A DNA stretch of 64,000 nucleotides from Dichotomicrobium thermohalophilum (GCF_003550175.1 NZ_QXDF01000002.1:298244-362243), one strand, 5' to 3'; counted from the stretch's first letter, positions 27,919 through 39,021 are shown. The notes: generated from the sequence alone by a model not told the origin. Translations and numbers: made by a program.

Positions 27919-27993
27919 TGGTGCGCGCACCTGGGATCGAACCAGGGACCCCTACGATGTCAACGTAGTGCTCTCCCGCTGAGCTATGCGCGC
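27919..27993 (-). tRNA. tRNA-Val (anticodon GAC)
   Basis: Reading on the minus strand, the 75-nt sequence begins GCGCGCATAGCTCAGC and ends TGCGCGCACCA. The 7-bp acceptor stem pairs fully (GCGCGCA/TGCGCGC), the anticodon stem CTACG/CGTAG encloses the loop TTGACAT with anticodon GAC, and the T arm carries GGTTCGATCC. The 3' CCA is encoded. GAC reads valine codons GTC/GTT. Confidence 0.97.
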
Positions 27994-28363
27994 TGAGGGG
28001 ATAGTCTGCGAACGATTGATATTGCTAATTCGATAGCATGAGACCGCGCGGGACGGCAAGCCCCTCGCGCGGCCCCCAGGTCGTCGCGAAGTTGGGGCGG
28101 GCGGCGCTCAGTGCTTCATTGGTCTTCGCCTTGTCGGATTGCGCGCCGGCTGCCGTCGCCGTCAGCGCTAGGGCGAACTTGGCGGTTGCCACTTTGTTCG
28201 TGAATTTTGCCCTTTGTTTCAATCTTTTTGGCGCTCGCAAATGCGGTCGCTGGTGCGCCCCTGCAGGGCCGGTCGCGGCGCGACCAGTGCCCGAACGGTA
28301 CTGGTGTCGATTAGGTCGGCGAGATCGGTTAGCATGCGCAGCTCAATCCTATGGAGGCTGGAC
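27994..28363. other. Intergenic stretch upstream of the HxlR-type regulator
   Basis: About 370 bases contain no gene I can support. A hairpin CCGCGCG...CGCGCGG with a 15-base loop occurs at about 28043-28071. A 71-codon reverse frame (28025-28240) is rich in Ala/Lys with no recognisable family. The tRNA-Val promoter (minus) and the regulator promoter (plus) must both lie here; no clear boxes were identified. Confidence 0.5.
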
Positions 28364-29062
28364 ATGCCCCAGGATCGCTATCGTCAGTTCTGTCCTGTCG
28401 CGATGGCCGCCGAGGTGCTCTGCACGCGGTGGACGATCGTGCTGATACGCGAGCTTGTGGCTGGCTCCACCCGCTTCAATGACCTGCGCCGCGGCGTGCC
28501 GCGGATGTCGCCGACACTACTTTCCAAACGGCTTCGTGAGTTGGAGGAGGCGGGGATCGTGCATAGACGCCGAATGGCGGAGGAGCCTGCCCACTTCGAA
28601 TACGAGCTGACCGCTGCGGGGCGCGACCTCGGTCCGATCATCGAAGCGATTGGTATGTGGGGCCAGAAGTGGATCGGGACCGAGCCCAGCCTGGCAAACG
28701 TCGATCCCGGGCTCCTGATGTGGGACATGCGCCGCAACCTCGACCCGACGCCGATGCCCCCGCGGCACACGGTTGTGGCTTTCTCCTACACCGACCAGCC
28801 GGAGGTGCGGCGGTATTGGTGGCTGATAGTAGCGCCGGGTTCAGAGGTCGACCTCTGCTCGATCGACCCCGGGTTCGCTGTCGACCTTTACGTCGAGACG
28901 GATCTCCGGTGCATGACCGAGATCTGGATGGGGCTGACGACGGTCAGGGCTGCCGCAGCAAACGACCGGCTTGAACTTATTGGCGAGCGGACGCTTGCGG
29001 ACGCCATGCAGCAGTGGCTCGGCCTGAGCCCCTTCGCCGGACAGAGAAAGCTGGTTGACTGA
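28364..29062 (+). CDS. HxlR-type winged-helix regulator with SCP2-like C-terminal domain
   Basis: Probable DNA-binding transcriptional regulator of 232 residues, starting at the ATG at 28364 after a GGAGG site. The N-terminal 100 residues are an HxlR winged helix-turn-helix: CTRWTIVLIRELVAGSTRF, NDLRRGVPRMSPTLLSKRL and RELEEAGIVHRRR. The C-terminal half (VDLYVETDLRCMTEIW, then ERTLADAMQQWLGL) resembles a small SCP2-like lipid-binding fold, so it may sense a hydrophobic ligand. No obvious target gene is adjacent; it stands alone between tRNA-Val and cpdR. Confidence 0.85.
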   Translation: MPQDRYRQFCPVAMAAEVLCTRWTIVLIRELVAGSTRFNDLRRGVPRMSPTLLSKRLRELEEAGIVHRRRMAEEPAHFEYELTAAGRDLGPIIEAIGMWGQKWIGTEPSLANVDPGLLMWDMRRNLDPTPMPPRHTVVAFSYTDQPEVRRYWWLIVAPGSEVDLCSIDPGFAVDLYVETDLRCMTEIWMGLTTVRAAAANDRLELIGERTLADAMQQWLGLSPFAGQRKLVD

Positions 29063-29135
29063 GGAGAGGCGGCACGCGAAGGCGCCTATCACGGCGCAAC
29101 GAGGCACCGACGCCTTGTGGTTGCGGTAGTTTACG

Positions 29136-29495
29136 TCACGCTGCCAGTAGCCGATCGACCTCGTCGACCAGATGCCGCAAGTGGATGGGCTTTGACAGGA
29201 TCTTGGCGTTTCGCGGCGCGGTCGACTCCGGGTGAAGTGCGACGGCCGCGAAGCCGGTGATGAACATGATCTTGAGGTCGGGATCAAGATCGGCAGCGCG
29301 CCGGGCCAGCTCGATGCCGTCCATCTCAGGCATGACGATATCCGTCAACAACAGGGTGAACGGTTCGCGTCGCAGACACTTGTAGGCTTGTGCCCCGTCA
29401 CAGAACGCACGCACCTCGTAGCCGGCCCTTTCGAGCGCGCGCGCCAGGAAGCGGCGCATGGATTCGTCATCTTCGGCCAGAAGAATACGCTGCAT
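29136..29495 (-). CDS. cpdR: Response regulator CpdR
   Basis: CpdR is a single-domain response regulator that, when unphosphorylated, primes the ClpXP protease to degrade CtrA and other cell-cycle proteins. From the ATG at 29495 it is 119 residues, the size of Caulobacter CpdR. It has LLAEDDESMRRFLARALE (acidic pair), TDIVMPEMDGIELARRA (phospho-acceptor D52), IMFITGFAAVA (switch threonine) and ILSKPIHLRHLVDEV. It ends in ...LLAA. It works in the same pathway as RcdA, DivK and TrcR, all encoded in this window. Confidence 0.94.
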   Translation of the reverse strand: MQRILLAEDDESMRRFLARALERAGYEVRAFCDGAQAYKCLRREPFTLLLTDIVMPEMDGIELARRAADLDPDLKIMFITGFAAVALHPESTAPRNAKILSKPIHLRHLVDEVDRLLAA

Positions 29496-29675
29496 CGTTC
29501 GCTCTATACGCAATACACGCCCTACGAACGGCGTGGTCCCTCGACTGTGTGCCCGGCCGCCAACCTATCCAGAACAATGGCGAAATCAGCCTCAGCGTTA
29601 CATTAACGTTACCGTCAAGGCGACGCCCAGCGTTGTCAGCGCGCCGCACCGGCTTTTCCACAACTTGAACGCGCA

Positions 29676-30158
29676 TTAGCCACCGACTGTGCCGATAAAT
29701 TGCAGGTCGATGCGGCGGCGATGCGGGTTGTCGCGATGTTCCAGTACGTAGACGCCCTGCCAGGTGCCAAGCGCCAGGCTGCCGCCAACGACCGGGATCG
29801 ACAGGCTCACCGAGTTCAGCATCGCCTTGATGTGCGCCGGCATGTCGTCAGGGCCTTCCGTGGCATGTCGATAGGGGGCGTCCCGCGGGGCGAGGTTTTC
29901 CAGCGCGGTGAGCAGGTCGCTCTTCACCGAGGGGTCGGCGTTCTCTTGGATGATAAGCGATGCGGAGGTGTGCGCGATGAACGCCGTCAGCAGGCCCTGG
30001 GAGGCGCCGATCTGGCTCAGCCAGTGACTGATGTCACTTGTGATGTCCGTGAAGCCCGGGCCGCGCGTGGCTATCTCAAGGCGCGTGTGACGCTGTGCCA
30101 GTGTCTGTCCGCTCACATCGTCCGCGCCTGCATTGTGTGTCCAGAAACCGCTCGCCAT
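29676..30158 (-). CDS. YjbQ family protein (UPF0047)
   Basis: A 160-residue cytoplasmic protein of the YjbQ/UPF0047 family; members have been described as secondary thiamine-phosphate synthases, though the physiological role is doubtful. It shows the conserved TAFIAHTSASLIIQENADP, the metal-site region YRHATEGPDDMPAHIKA, and GTWQGVYVLEHRD. It lies upstream of cpdR on the same strand with a 180-nt gap, so may or may not be co-transcribed. Confidence 0.9.
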   Translation of the reverse strand: MASGFWTHNAGADDVSGQTLAQRHTRLEIATRGPGFTDITSDISHWLSQIGASQGLLTAFIAHTSASLIIQENADPSVKSDLLTALENLAPRDAPYRHATEGPDDMPAHIKAMLNSVSLSIPVVGGSLALGTWQGVYVLEHRDNPHRRRIDLQFIGTVGG

Positions 30159-30276
30159 TACGCTACCTTACTGCGCCGTGGCCTGTCGCGCCAGCCCGTC
30201 GGACCATGATATTCGGCCGTTATCTGGGGCGGCGCCAAGACGTGCTATTTATTTCGGCCGCAAGTCTGGCTAGAAC

Positions 30277-30294
30277 AAGCGGATGCATCCGCTT
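30277..30294. promoter_or_regulatory. 18-bp perfect palindrome upstream of a CoA-transferase gene
   Basis: AAGCGGATGCATCCGCTT is self-complementary over all 18 bases and lies about 55 bases before the CoA-transferase start, where an operator would be expected. No regulator gene is adjacent, so the binding protein is unknown. Confidence 0.5.
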
Positions 30295-30349
30295 CGGCGC
30301 CCCGGGCGCGGCGGACTGATACGCACAAGGACAAACCGTCGGGAGGTCC

Positions 30350-31615
30350 ATGTCTCAATCCGCCACACCGCCTGAGGCCCAGACTGCCCCCGGTCCGCTC
30401 GCCGGTCTGCGCGTGCTCGACCTGACACGCATTCTTGCCGGGCCGACCTGCACCCAGCTTCTGGGCGATCTGGGCGCGGAGGTCATCAAGATCGAACGCC
30501 CCGGAAAGGGGGACGACACCCGCGGCTGGGGACCCCCCTTTCTCGACGGCGAGGACGGTACCGAAAGCGCCTATTACCTCTGCACCAACCGGAACAAGCG
30601 CTCCGTGGCCATCGACATCGCAACCGAGGAGGGCCAGCGGCTCATCAAGGACCTCGCCGCCAGGAGCGACATTCTCTGCGAGAACTTCAAGGTCGGCGGG
30701 CTGGCCCGCTACGGGCTGGACTATGAAAGCCTCTCGGCGATCAATCCCGGCTTGATCTATTGCTCGATCACTGGCTTCGGCCAGACGGGGCCGTATCGCC
30801 ATCGCGTTGGCTACGACTTCCTGATCCAGGGCATGGGCGGCATCTGCAGCATCACCGGCTTCCCGGATGAGGACGGTGGCCGCCCGACCAAGGTCGGCGT
30901 CGGCATCGCGGATGTCATGACGGGAATGTATGCCACCACGGCCGTGCTCTCGGCCCTTCACGCGCGCCAGCAGTCGGGCAAGGGCCAGTATATCGACCTC
31001 GCCCTTTATGACAGCCAGATCGCGTGGCTCATCAACCAGGGGCTTGCTTATCTCGTCAGCGGGGAGAACCCGGAACGGCTGGGCAATGGCCATCCGCACA
31101 TCGTGCCCTATGATACGTTCCCGGCCTCGGACGGCCATTTCATCATCGCCGTCGGCAATGACGGGCAGTTCGCGCGGTTGTGCGAGGTGCTGGGCCGGCC
31201 GGATTGGGCCGAAGACCCGCGCTTCGCCAAGAACGTCGACCGCGTGCGCAACCGCAAGACGCTGATGCCGCTGATCGAGGAGATCACCGCCACGCGTCCG
31301 TCAGGGGAATGGATTGCCGCGCTGGAAGACGTCAGCGTGCCCTGCGGGCCGGTCAACACGCTCTCCGAGGTGTTCAGCGACCCTCAGACGCTGGCGCGGG
31401 AGATGCGGATCACGATGTCGCATGAAAAGGCGCCAGGGGGCGCGGTCGATCTGATCGGCAACCCGGTGAAGATGAGCGAGACGCCAGTAACCTACCGCCA
31501 CGCGCCGCCGCTTCTCGGCGAGCACACCGACGAGGTGCTGCGCAACACGCTCGGGCTGGACGATCAGCAAATCGCGGCGCTGCGTGCCAGCGGAGCTATT
31601 GGCAGCGGCGATTGA
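30350..31615 (+). CDS. CaiB/BaiF family (class III) CoA-transferase
   Basis: A 421-residue class III CoA-transferase, which moves CoA between carboxylic acids through a covalent aspartyl intermediate. Family signatures are GLRVLDLTRILAGPTCTQLLG (GPTCTQLLGDLGAEVIKIE), the adenine-binding NRNKRSVAIDI, GFGQTGPYRHRVGYDFLIQ with the catalytic aspartate in GYDF, and VPCGPVNTL. The substrate cannot be read from the sequence; the nearest annotated subgroup is formyl-CoA/succinyl-CoA type. It stands as a single gene with GGGAGG ribosome-binding site. Confidence 0.93.
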   Translation: MSQSATPPEAQTAPGPLAGLRVLDLTRILAGPTCTQLLGDLGAEVIKIERPGKGDDTRGWGPPFLDGEDGTESAYYLCTNRNKRSVAIDIATEEGQRLIKDLAARSDILCENFKVGGLARYGLDYESLSAINPGLIYCSITGFGQTGPYRHRVGYDFLIQGMGGICSITGFPDEDGGRPTKVGVGIADVMTGMYATTAVLSALHARQQSGKGQYIDLALYDSQIAWLINQGLAYLVSGENPERLGNGHPHIVPYDTFPASDGHFIIAVGNDGQFARLCEVLGRPDWAEDPRFAKNVDRVRNRKTLMPLIEEITATRPSGEWIAALEDVSVPCGPVNTLSEVFSDPQTLAREMRITMSHEKAPGGAVDLIGNPVKMSETPVTYRHAPPLLGEHTDEVLRNTLGLDDQQIAALRASGAIGSGD

Positions 31616-31718
31616 AACCCTTGGCGCGATCGTGTCGTAAGCAGCCCGCCCGCTTGCGCACGGGCGCCGACCCGGTCGGGTACGCCAGGCTTGCGGCCCG
31701 CTGGAAAGAGACCCGTTC

Positions 31719-33068
31719 ATGCGCCTGAAAATCTCCGAGATCATCTTCGCCATCCGGTCGAACTTCTGGTTCATTCCGGCCATTCTGTCGCTGATTGCGA
31801 TCGCCGCGGCCTTCGTGTTTGTCGAGGCCGATCTCTGGATCGCCCGCGGGGCCTACGACGCCTATATCCCCTCGCTGCAGATGCCGGTGGAAAGCGCCCG
31901 CCTCGTGCTTTCGACGATCGCCGGCTCGATGATCACCGTGGCCTCGCTGGTGTTCTCGCTCACACTGGTTGCCCTGACACTCGTCTCGCAGCAGCTTGGG
32001 CCGCGCGCGCTTCTGCACTTCATGGACGACCGGCCGACTCAGATCGTGCTTGGGCTGTTCATCGCCACCTTTCTCTTCGCGCTGGTGGTCCTGACCCGCC
32101 TGGATGATGAGGTCATCCGGGGTCAGGTGCCCGGGATGGCCGTGATCGCCGCGGTTGCGTTATCTGTCGTGGCGCTCGGAACGGTGATCCACTTCATCCA
32201 CCATATTGCCACGCGCATTCAGGCGGATGTCCTGATCGCCGAACTCGGCGGCGACTTCCGGTCCGCGGCCGAGACCTTCGTGTCGCGCGGGCAGGCCGAA
32301 GACGCCTTCGCCGATGACGCCGAGCGCGAAAACCTGCTTGAGCAGTTCGAGGAAGGGAAGTGCTACGCGGTCGCGCTGGAAAGCAGCGGTTATCTCCTTC
32401 GCTTCGACACCGACGCCATGTGCCGGCTGGCGCAGCAGCACGAGCTGGTGCTTCGCGTCGAGGAACGCCCCGGCGCATTCGTGCTGGCCGGCCACCCGCT
32501 GCTCACCGCTATCTCGGGCAAGGACGCGGAGATCGAGGACAACACGCTGAGCCAGTTTCGCAACCAGCTTTCCGTCGGTTCGCGCCGAACCCCACAATCG
32601 TCCATCGAGTTCGATCTCAAGGCGCTGGTCGAAGTCGCGCTGCGCGCGCTCTCGCCCGGGATCAATGATCCCTACACGGCCGCGGCCTGCATCGACCGGC
32701 TGGCTGACGGCATCCGCGTTCTGATGGCGCGGGAAACGGAGCAGCGCGTGACCCGCGACGAGGACGGCAAAGTGCGGATCATCCACATGCCTGAGCCGTT
32801 CGAGCGCAATCTGTCACTGGCGTTCGATGCGATCATCAAGGCCGGTGGGGACCACGCGATCATCCTGAGCAAGCTGGCTGAGGTGCTCAGCCAACTCCGC
32901 GGGGCGGCATGCTACCTGCATCAGGAAGAGGCGATTACGGAGCAGCTCGACCGCGTCGTGGCGATGGCCAGGCGGAAGGGGTTCTCGCGAGCCCAGCAGG
33001 AAGAAATTTACGCGTTTGCCGATCTGGAACCGCCGCTGGCCGGTTTTGAGAACTCGAGCGAGACCTAG
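31719..33068 (+). CDS. DUF2254 family membrane protein
   Basis: A 449-residue predicted inner-membrane protein of the DUF2254 family. The first 170 residues hold about four membrane helices (for example FIPAILSLIAIAAAFVF and IVLGLFIATFLFALVVL), the rest is a cytoplasmic domain with ALSPGINDPYTAAACIDRL, the family hallmark. Function unknown. It is a single gene convergent with the cysteine-rich protein gene, separated by the hairpin at 33090-33124. Confidence 0.9.
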   Translation: MRLKISEIIFAIRSNFWFIPAILSLIAIAAAFVFVEADLWIARGAYDAYIPSLQMPVESARLVLSTIAGSMITVASLVFSLTLVALTLVSQQLGPRALLHFMDDRPTQIVLGLFIATFLFALVVLTRLDDEVIRGQVPGMAVIAAVALSVVALGTVIHFIHHIATRIQADVLIAELGGDFRSAAETFVSRGQAEDAFADDAERENLLEQFEEGKCYAVALESSGYLLRFDTDAMCRLAQQHELVLRVEERPGAFVLAGHPLLTAISGKDAEIEDNTLSQFRNQLSVGSRRTPQSSIEFDLKALVEVALRALSPGINDPYTAAACIDRLADGIRVLMARETEQRVTRDEDGKVRIIHMPEPFERNLSLAFDAIIKAGGDHAIILSKLAEVLSQLRGAACYLHQEEAITEQLDRVVAMARRKGFSRAQQEEIYAFADLEPPLAGFENSSET

Positions 33069-33089
33069 CTTCGGTGCAAGAGAACGAAC

Positions 33090-33124
33090 GCCCGAAGGCT
33101 CGCGGCGGCGCGAACGCTTCGGGC
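33090..33124. terminator. Hairpin between convergent genes, possible bidirectional terminator
   Basis: GCCCGAAG (33090-33097) pairs perfectly with CTTCGGGC (33117-33124). It sits in the 63-base gap between the stops of DUF2254 (plus) and the cysteine-rich gene (minus). It lacks a T tract, so termination is inferred from position only. Confidence 0.4.
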
Positions 33125-33131
33125 TCATGCA

Positions 33132-33581
33132 TCACCGTGCGGCGAGGCGGGAGGCCAGGCGACTGACCAGCCCCCGACAACCCTGGCTCAGTTCCCCCTG
33201 GTTGTCGCGCAGACACTGGAAGATCCGGCCTTCGCCCGGCGTCATACCGCGGCAGTATTCGCGGATGTCGGCCGCGCAGCCAGCAACGGCCGTGCGGACC
33301 TCGTCGACGAACCACGCGAGCTTATCGCCCGCTTCAAGGATGGCCATGTCGCAGCCGACCGAGATCTTGTCCTCGTGGGCGTAGAAACAGGCCACCATCC
33401 GGCCGTCGCCCGGAGTCACCTGCGAGCAAAAGGTCTTCATGTCCTTGGCGCAGGCTTCACGAACGTTTTCGCCGATTTTGCGGGCTTTTTCGCCGAGCTC
33501 CTGCGCTCCGGCTGCGTTCGCCACGCCGAGCGTGAGCACCGCCCAGCAGATGAAGGCTAAGAGGGACTTGCCGTGCGACAT
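33132..33581 (-). CDS. Exported cysteine-rich repeat protein
   Basis: A 149-residue secreted or periplasmic protein. The start at 33581 is supported by AAAGGAGAA 7 nt upstream; a signal peptide ends ANAAGAQ. The mature part is two tandem modules: CAKDMKTFCSQVTPGDGRMVAC and CAADIREYCRGMTPGEGRIFQC (each shown only to its fourth cysteine region), each followed by a further Cys about 10 residues on. The pattern C-x7-8-C-x5-GxGR-x3-C-x9-10-C matches the cysteine-rich GLG1-type repeat. Probably disulphide-stabilised; function unknown. Confidence 0.82.
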   Translation of the reverse strand: MSHGKSLLAFICWAVLTLGVANAAGAQELGEKARKIGENVREACAKDMKTFCSQVTPGDGRMVACFYAHEDKISVGCDMAILEAGDKLAWFVDEVRTAVAGCAADIREYCRGMTPGEGRIFQCLRDNQGELSQGCRGLVSRLASRLAAR

Positions 33582-33963
33582 CACAGTTCTCCTTTCACGG
33601 ATGGTGGTGACGACGATTCTTGGTGCAGACCTCCGGTCAATGCCGTCCTCCAGTTCTGTCGACAGAGCATTATCCCGCATGGCTGTGCGTTGATTAACAA
33701 TCATCAATCAATAAAACTCTAAATATTATTGTGTAAATAATGCGTACTCATAAAGAATTATTATTCATGACAGTAGATCACCGCCGATCACATCCGTGCA
33801 TAATCTATAATAATCGCTTGTCGCGTTTCCGCTCGCAAACATGCGGGCGCGCAACGGCATTGAAACGCGCGCGAGGAGTCGCCCGGCGCCTGATCGTGGG
33901 CTTGTTCCGCGAAAGCGCCTTGGTCGCGGCGCCTCGCTTCACGCAATCGCATGGAGATGCACC
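33582..33963. other. AT-rich divergent intergenic region
   Basis: 382 bases between the cysteine-rich gene (minus) and the HdeD-like gene (plus). The part from about 33690 to 33830 is strikingly AT-rich compared with its surroundings and would be expected to hold both promoters; ATAATCTATAATAA-type sequence at about 33799-33815 could be a -10 region. AT-rich islands like this are typical binding sites for MucR/H-NS-like proteins in this class, which is inference only. Confidence 0.5.
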
Positions 33964-34569
33964 ATGGCGGAACAACTCAGACAGGGCATGTCCCCGGCAG
34001 GCTCGGAAAGCCTGAAGCACACGATCCAGGAAAACCGCACGCCGATCATGATCTTCGGCATTATTCTGACGCTGATCGGTGTCGTAGCGCTTGTTTATCC
34101 GCTGACGACGGCAATTGTCGTCAAGATCATGATGGGCTGGGTGTTGCTGATCGCCGGCCTGTCGCAGATTATCTTTTCGTTCTCGACGACGCGCTGGACC
34201 GACTTCTTCCTTGAGCTGGTGGTCGGCATCGTCTTCGCCATCGTCGGCATCTGGCTGGCGTTCTTCCCTCTGACAGGCGTGCTGACGCTGACGCTCATGC
34301 TCGCGTTCACCTTCGTCATTCAGGGCGTGCTGGAGATTATCTCGTCCTTCCGCATGCGTCCGCACGAGGGATGGGGATGGGTGCTGTTCGCCGGCATCCT
34401 CGGTGTAATCGTCGGACTGATGATCCTCTACCGCTTCCCAAGCTCTGCCGCTTGGGCGATCGGCCTGCTGGTCGGGATCAACCTGATCGCCTCGGGCGTA
34501 GCCTATATCGCCTTGGCAATGAGCGCCCGGCGACATGAAGCTGAACTGGGAATGGGACAGCGGACCTAG
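33964..34569 (+). CDS. HdeD family membrane protein
   Basis: A 201-residue membrane protein of the HdeD group; the E. coli member is linked to acid resistance. It has six predicted helices arranged as three similar hairpins (IMIFGIILTLIGVVALVYP, GWVLLIAGLSQIIFSF, LVVGIVFAIVGIWLAFFP, TLMLAFTFVIQGVLEI, GWVLFAGILGVIVGLMI, AIGLLVGINLIASGVA). ATG at 33964 is used because the upstream in-frame region is Arg-rich and non-coding in character. Likely a stress protein; expressed alone. Confidence 0.9.
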   Translation: MAEQLRQGMSPAGSESLKHTIQENRTPIMIFGIILTLIGVVALVYPLTTAIVVKIMMGWVLLIAGLSQIIFSFSTTRWTDFFLELVVGIVFAIVGIWLAFFPLTGVLTLTLMLAFTFVIQGVLEIISSFRMRPHEGWGWVLFAGILGVIVGLMILYRFPSSAAWAIGLLVGINLIASGVAYIALAMSARRHEAELGMGQRT

Positions 34570-34752
34570 GTGCCCTGAGCCGCTGCGATCCCACCCGAGC
34601 CGTCCGGCGGCGCGCGTTATCTTTCATCAAGGCGCGCGCCGCCTGTTTTCCGTTAAGATATCGTCCTCGTGCGACCGCCGTACCGGGACGCGTGGCGTTG
34701 CGAAGATTGCGCCGCGTGATGTCCCGGGCGGCCTCAGCAGGGCCCGCAGGTC

Positions 34753-35838
34753 ATGGCCCCAAGAGGGAGCAGGGACGATTTCTGGCGCGGCGCGGACCAG
34801 CCGGCCCGGCGCGCTTTTGGTATCGACGAGGTCGAGAGCGCCGGCACGACACTGCGGGTCGTGCAGCGCGATCTCTACCGGAAGGCGTTCTGTGTGCTTA
34901 CGCACTTCGCGCGTGAAGGCCCGGCCCCGGCGCGCAAGCTTTTGCTCATCCCGCCGCTGTCCGGGCATTTCCCGTTTCTGTTTCGCGATCTCATTCTGGC
35001 GCTGCTGCCCGACCATGACGTTGCCGTTCTGGAATGGGTCAACGCGCGTCACGTCCAGGCAGCTGAAGGGCCATTTACACTGGACAGCGACATTGCCGAG
35101 ACCATAGAGGCGATACGGTATCTGGACGGCGATGTTCACGTCGTCGGCATATGCCAGGGCGCGGTCTCCGCATTTGCGGCGGCCGCGATCATGGCGCAGA
35201 CCGGCGACGTGCCGCCGTGCTCACTCGTCCTGATCGCCGCGCCGGTGGATCCGACCGCCAACCCCACAGATGTCGTGCGCCTGATCCGGGCGCGCCGGCT
35301 GGACTGGTTTGAGCGATACGCGCTGGCAGATGTGCCCGCCAGATACCCCGGCGCGGGCCGGCGCGTCTATCCGGCTCAGTACCAGCTCGGCGCCCTGATG
35401 ACCTATCTCTCGCGGCACCTGCTCCAGAACGGCGTCCTGGTCGAAAAGTTGCGGCGGGACGACGGCGCGGACCCGGCGCGCTTCCCGTTTCTCGATGCAT
35501 TCACCTCGGTGATGGACCTGCCGGCGGCATGGTTCCTCGATAATGCCCGCATCGTCTTCCATGAGCGGGCCCTGGCGCGAAACGCGCTGGTTTGGGGGGG
35601 ACAGCCAGTCGATCTGGCGGCTATGGATCACACCGCTCTGATGACTGTCGAAGCGGAATATGACGACATCGCTGCACCGGGGCAGGGGGCAGCGGCCCAT
35701 GGTTTGTGCCCGCATCTGCCGGCGGCGCGGCATGAGCGGTATGTCCTGCCCGGTGGCGGGCATTTCAACACGTTTCACGGGGACACGGTGCGCCGGGAAA
35801 TCGCGCCGCGTATCACCGCCTTCACAGCGCGCGCTTAG
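34753..35838 (+). CDS. phaZ: Intracellular polyhydroxyalkanoate depolymerase
   Basis: Hydrolyses stored polyhydroxybutyrate granules. The alpha/beta-hydrolase core has the nucleophile elbow [13 protein letters not shown] with cysteine at residue 134 in place of serine, the mark of type I intracellular PhaZ; the catalytic His is in [10 protein letters not shown] near the C terminus. Other family sequence: [17 protein letters not shown] and [23 protein letters not shown] ([14 protein letters not shown]). At 361 residues it is shorter than most PhaZ (about 400-420). Its stop codon overlaps that of the convergent pstB. No pha synthase is seen nearby. Confidence 0.9.
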   Translation: MAPRGSRDDFWRGADQPARRAFGIDEVESAGTTLRVVQRDLYRKAFCVLTHFAREGPAPARKLLLIPPLSGHFPFLFRDLILALLPDHDVAVLEWVNARHVQAAEGPFTLDSDIAETIEAIRYLDGDVHVVGICQGAVSAFAAAAIMAQTGDVPPCSLVLIAAPVDPTANPTDVVRLIRARRLDWFERYALADVPARYPGAGRRVYPAQYQLGALMTYLSRHLLQNGVLVEKLRRDDGADPARFPFLDAFTSVMDLPAAWFLDNARIVFHERALARNALVWGGQPVDLAAMDHTALMTVEAEYDDIAAPGQGAAAHGLCPHLPAARHERYVLPGGGHFNTFHGDTVRREIAPRITAFTARA

Positions 35839-36653
35839 CCGAAGCGCCCGGTGATATAGTCCTGCGTCATCTGGTTTTCCGGCCGCATGAACATCTCTTC
35901 CGTGTCGTTCACCTCGATCAGCCGGCCGAGATGGAAGAACGCCGCGCGCTGCGAGACGCGGGCCGCCTGCTGCAGATTGTGCGTGATAATGACGACCGTG
36001 TAGTCTTTCCGCAGGTCCTCGATCAACTCTTCCAGGCGCGCGGTGGCGAGCGGGTCGAGCGCAGAGGCCGGCTCGTCCATCAGAATGACTTCGGGGCTGG
36101 TGGCGATCGCGCGTGCAAGGCAAAGTCGCTGCTGCTGTCCTCCGGAGAGGTCGGTGCCGGCATCGCGCAGCCGATCCTTCACCTCATCCCACAGGCCGGC
36201 GCGTTCCAAACTGACCTTCACGAGCTCGTCTTGCTCCTCGCGCGTGTTGGTCAGGCCGTGAATGCGTATTCCATAGGCGACATTCTCGTAAACCGACCAG
36301 GGGAACGGATTGGGCTTCTGAGCTACCCAGCCGAAGCGCTGGCGCAGAACGACTGGATCCGTGCCCGGCGCGTAGACGTCTTGACCGTCCAGCAGGACCT
36401 CGCCCTCGACATGAATGTCGGAAATAACATCGTTCATACGGTTCAGGCAGCGCAAAAGCGTGGTCTTGCCGCAGCCCGATGGCCCGATGAACGCGGTGAT
36501 TTCGTGCTCGTAAATGTTGAGGTTTATGTCGCGAAGCGCCTGAGTTTCGCCGTACCAGAAATTCAGCCGGCGGATAGCGATCTTGGTGTGCACCCCATCG
36601 TTATGGTGCGCATCGCCGAATCTGAAGCGTTCGTCGAGAGCAGGGTCGGTCAT
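35835..36653 (-). CDS. pstB: Phosphate ABC transporter ATP-binding protein, orphan
   Basis: PstB energises high-affinity phosphate uptake. The 272-residue protein has Walker [22 protein letters not shown], shown here as [19 protein letters not shown], the Q-loop region [19 protein letters not shown], signature [15 protein letters not shown], Walker [13 protein letters not shown] and the switch [12 protein letters not shown], matching PstB throughout. pstS, pstC, pstA and phoU are not adjacent, which is unusual; the partners may be elsewhere, or it may serve a paralogous permease. The gene is divergent from the betaine methyltransferase. Confidence 0.9.
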   Translation of the reverse strand: MTDPALDERFRFGDAHHNDGVHTKIAIRRLNFWYGETQALRDINLNIYEHEITAFIGPSGCGKTTLLRCLNRMNDVISDIHVEGEVLLDGQDVYAPGTDPVVLRQRFGWVAQKPNPFPWSVYENVAYGIRIHGLTNTREEQDELVKVSLERAGLWDEVKDRLRDAGTDLSGGQQQRLCLARAIATSPEVILMDEPASALDPLATARLEELIEDLRKDYTVVIITHNLQQAARVSQRAAFFHLGRLIEVNDTEEMFMRPENQMTQDYITGRFG

Positions 36654-37318
36654 GGCCGCAGTCCCAATCGGGGCGGTCGTTCACGGTTCTCGGAGGCCAA
36701 TTTGCGCTGTTGGCGGCGACTAAGCAACAAGGATCTGGGCGCGTTCCTTCGTCAGTGTGATACGTCGCATCTGGAACCACCGGCAAGCTCAGCGTGCCGA
36801 GCGTGCTACAGAAAAGTGAAGTTGAGTTTGAATAAAAATAGCGCCTATCACGAGTTCTTTTTCGAATAGTTTTTGACGCGGCGATGAAATTCGCCTTTTG
36901 TTGAGAAATATCATTTTCCACAGCGCATTCCGGCCACGGCCAAATGTCGAGGCTTTTTCGCCTGCGAGATGCCGCCCGGTGTAGCGAGAATTCGGGCCAA
37001 CACAAAATTTTCACAATCTGATTTTGGCGAACCCGTTCAACGGCCTAGCACCGTTCCGTCAACCCCGCGAGGCCGAATGTCGCTTTTCGGCCTTGTGATG
37101 TCGCAAACGGAACTTTATCCTCAGCGTGGTGATCTGCCGCGTTACCACCAAGCGCGGCCCGAAGCCGGCGAACGCGCTCCGCGCGCTTACAAACGGCAGG
37201 TTGCCAGCGGCAGCTTGGATTTTTCTCGCCGGCGCCAAAACGCCTCGCATCCACAGCGCCAGACCGGCGCGCCACCGCGGGGCGGCCAACTGACAACAAT
37301 CGACACGGAGGCCATTGA
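36654..37318. other. Divergent regulatory region between pstB and the betaine synthase
   Basis: 665 bases without a supportable gene. It should hold the promoters of pstB (minus) and the betaine synthase (plus). An AT-rich part lies at about 36820-36920. A small GGCGA...TCGCC hairpin followed by TTTTGTT at about 36873-36895 looks like an intrinsic terminator on the plus strand, although no plus-strand gene precedes it, so a small transcript is possible. I found no Pho box that I trust. Confidence 0.5.
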
Positions 37319-39013
<1,695 letters not shown>

Positions 39014-39021
39014 CGCAATCA

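Noticed and set aside
28025..28240. 71-codon reverse frame between tRNA-Val and the HxlR-type gene
   Set aside because: No ribosome-binding site, no recognisable family and unusual composition; kept only as an unassigned intergenic frame.
36873..36895. Terminator-like hairpin on the plus strand between pstB and the betaine gene
   Set aside because: Stem of only 5 bp and no upstream plus-strand gene; too weak to list as a feature.
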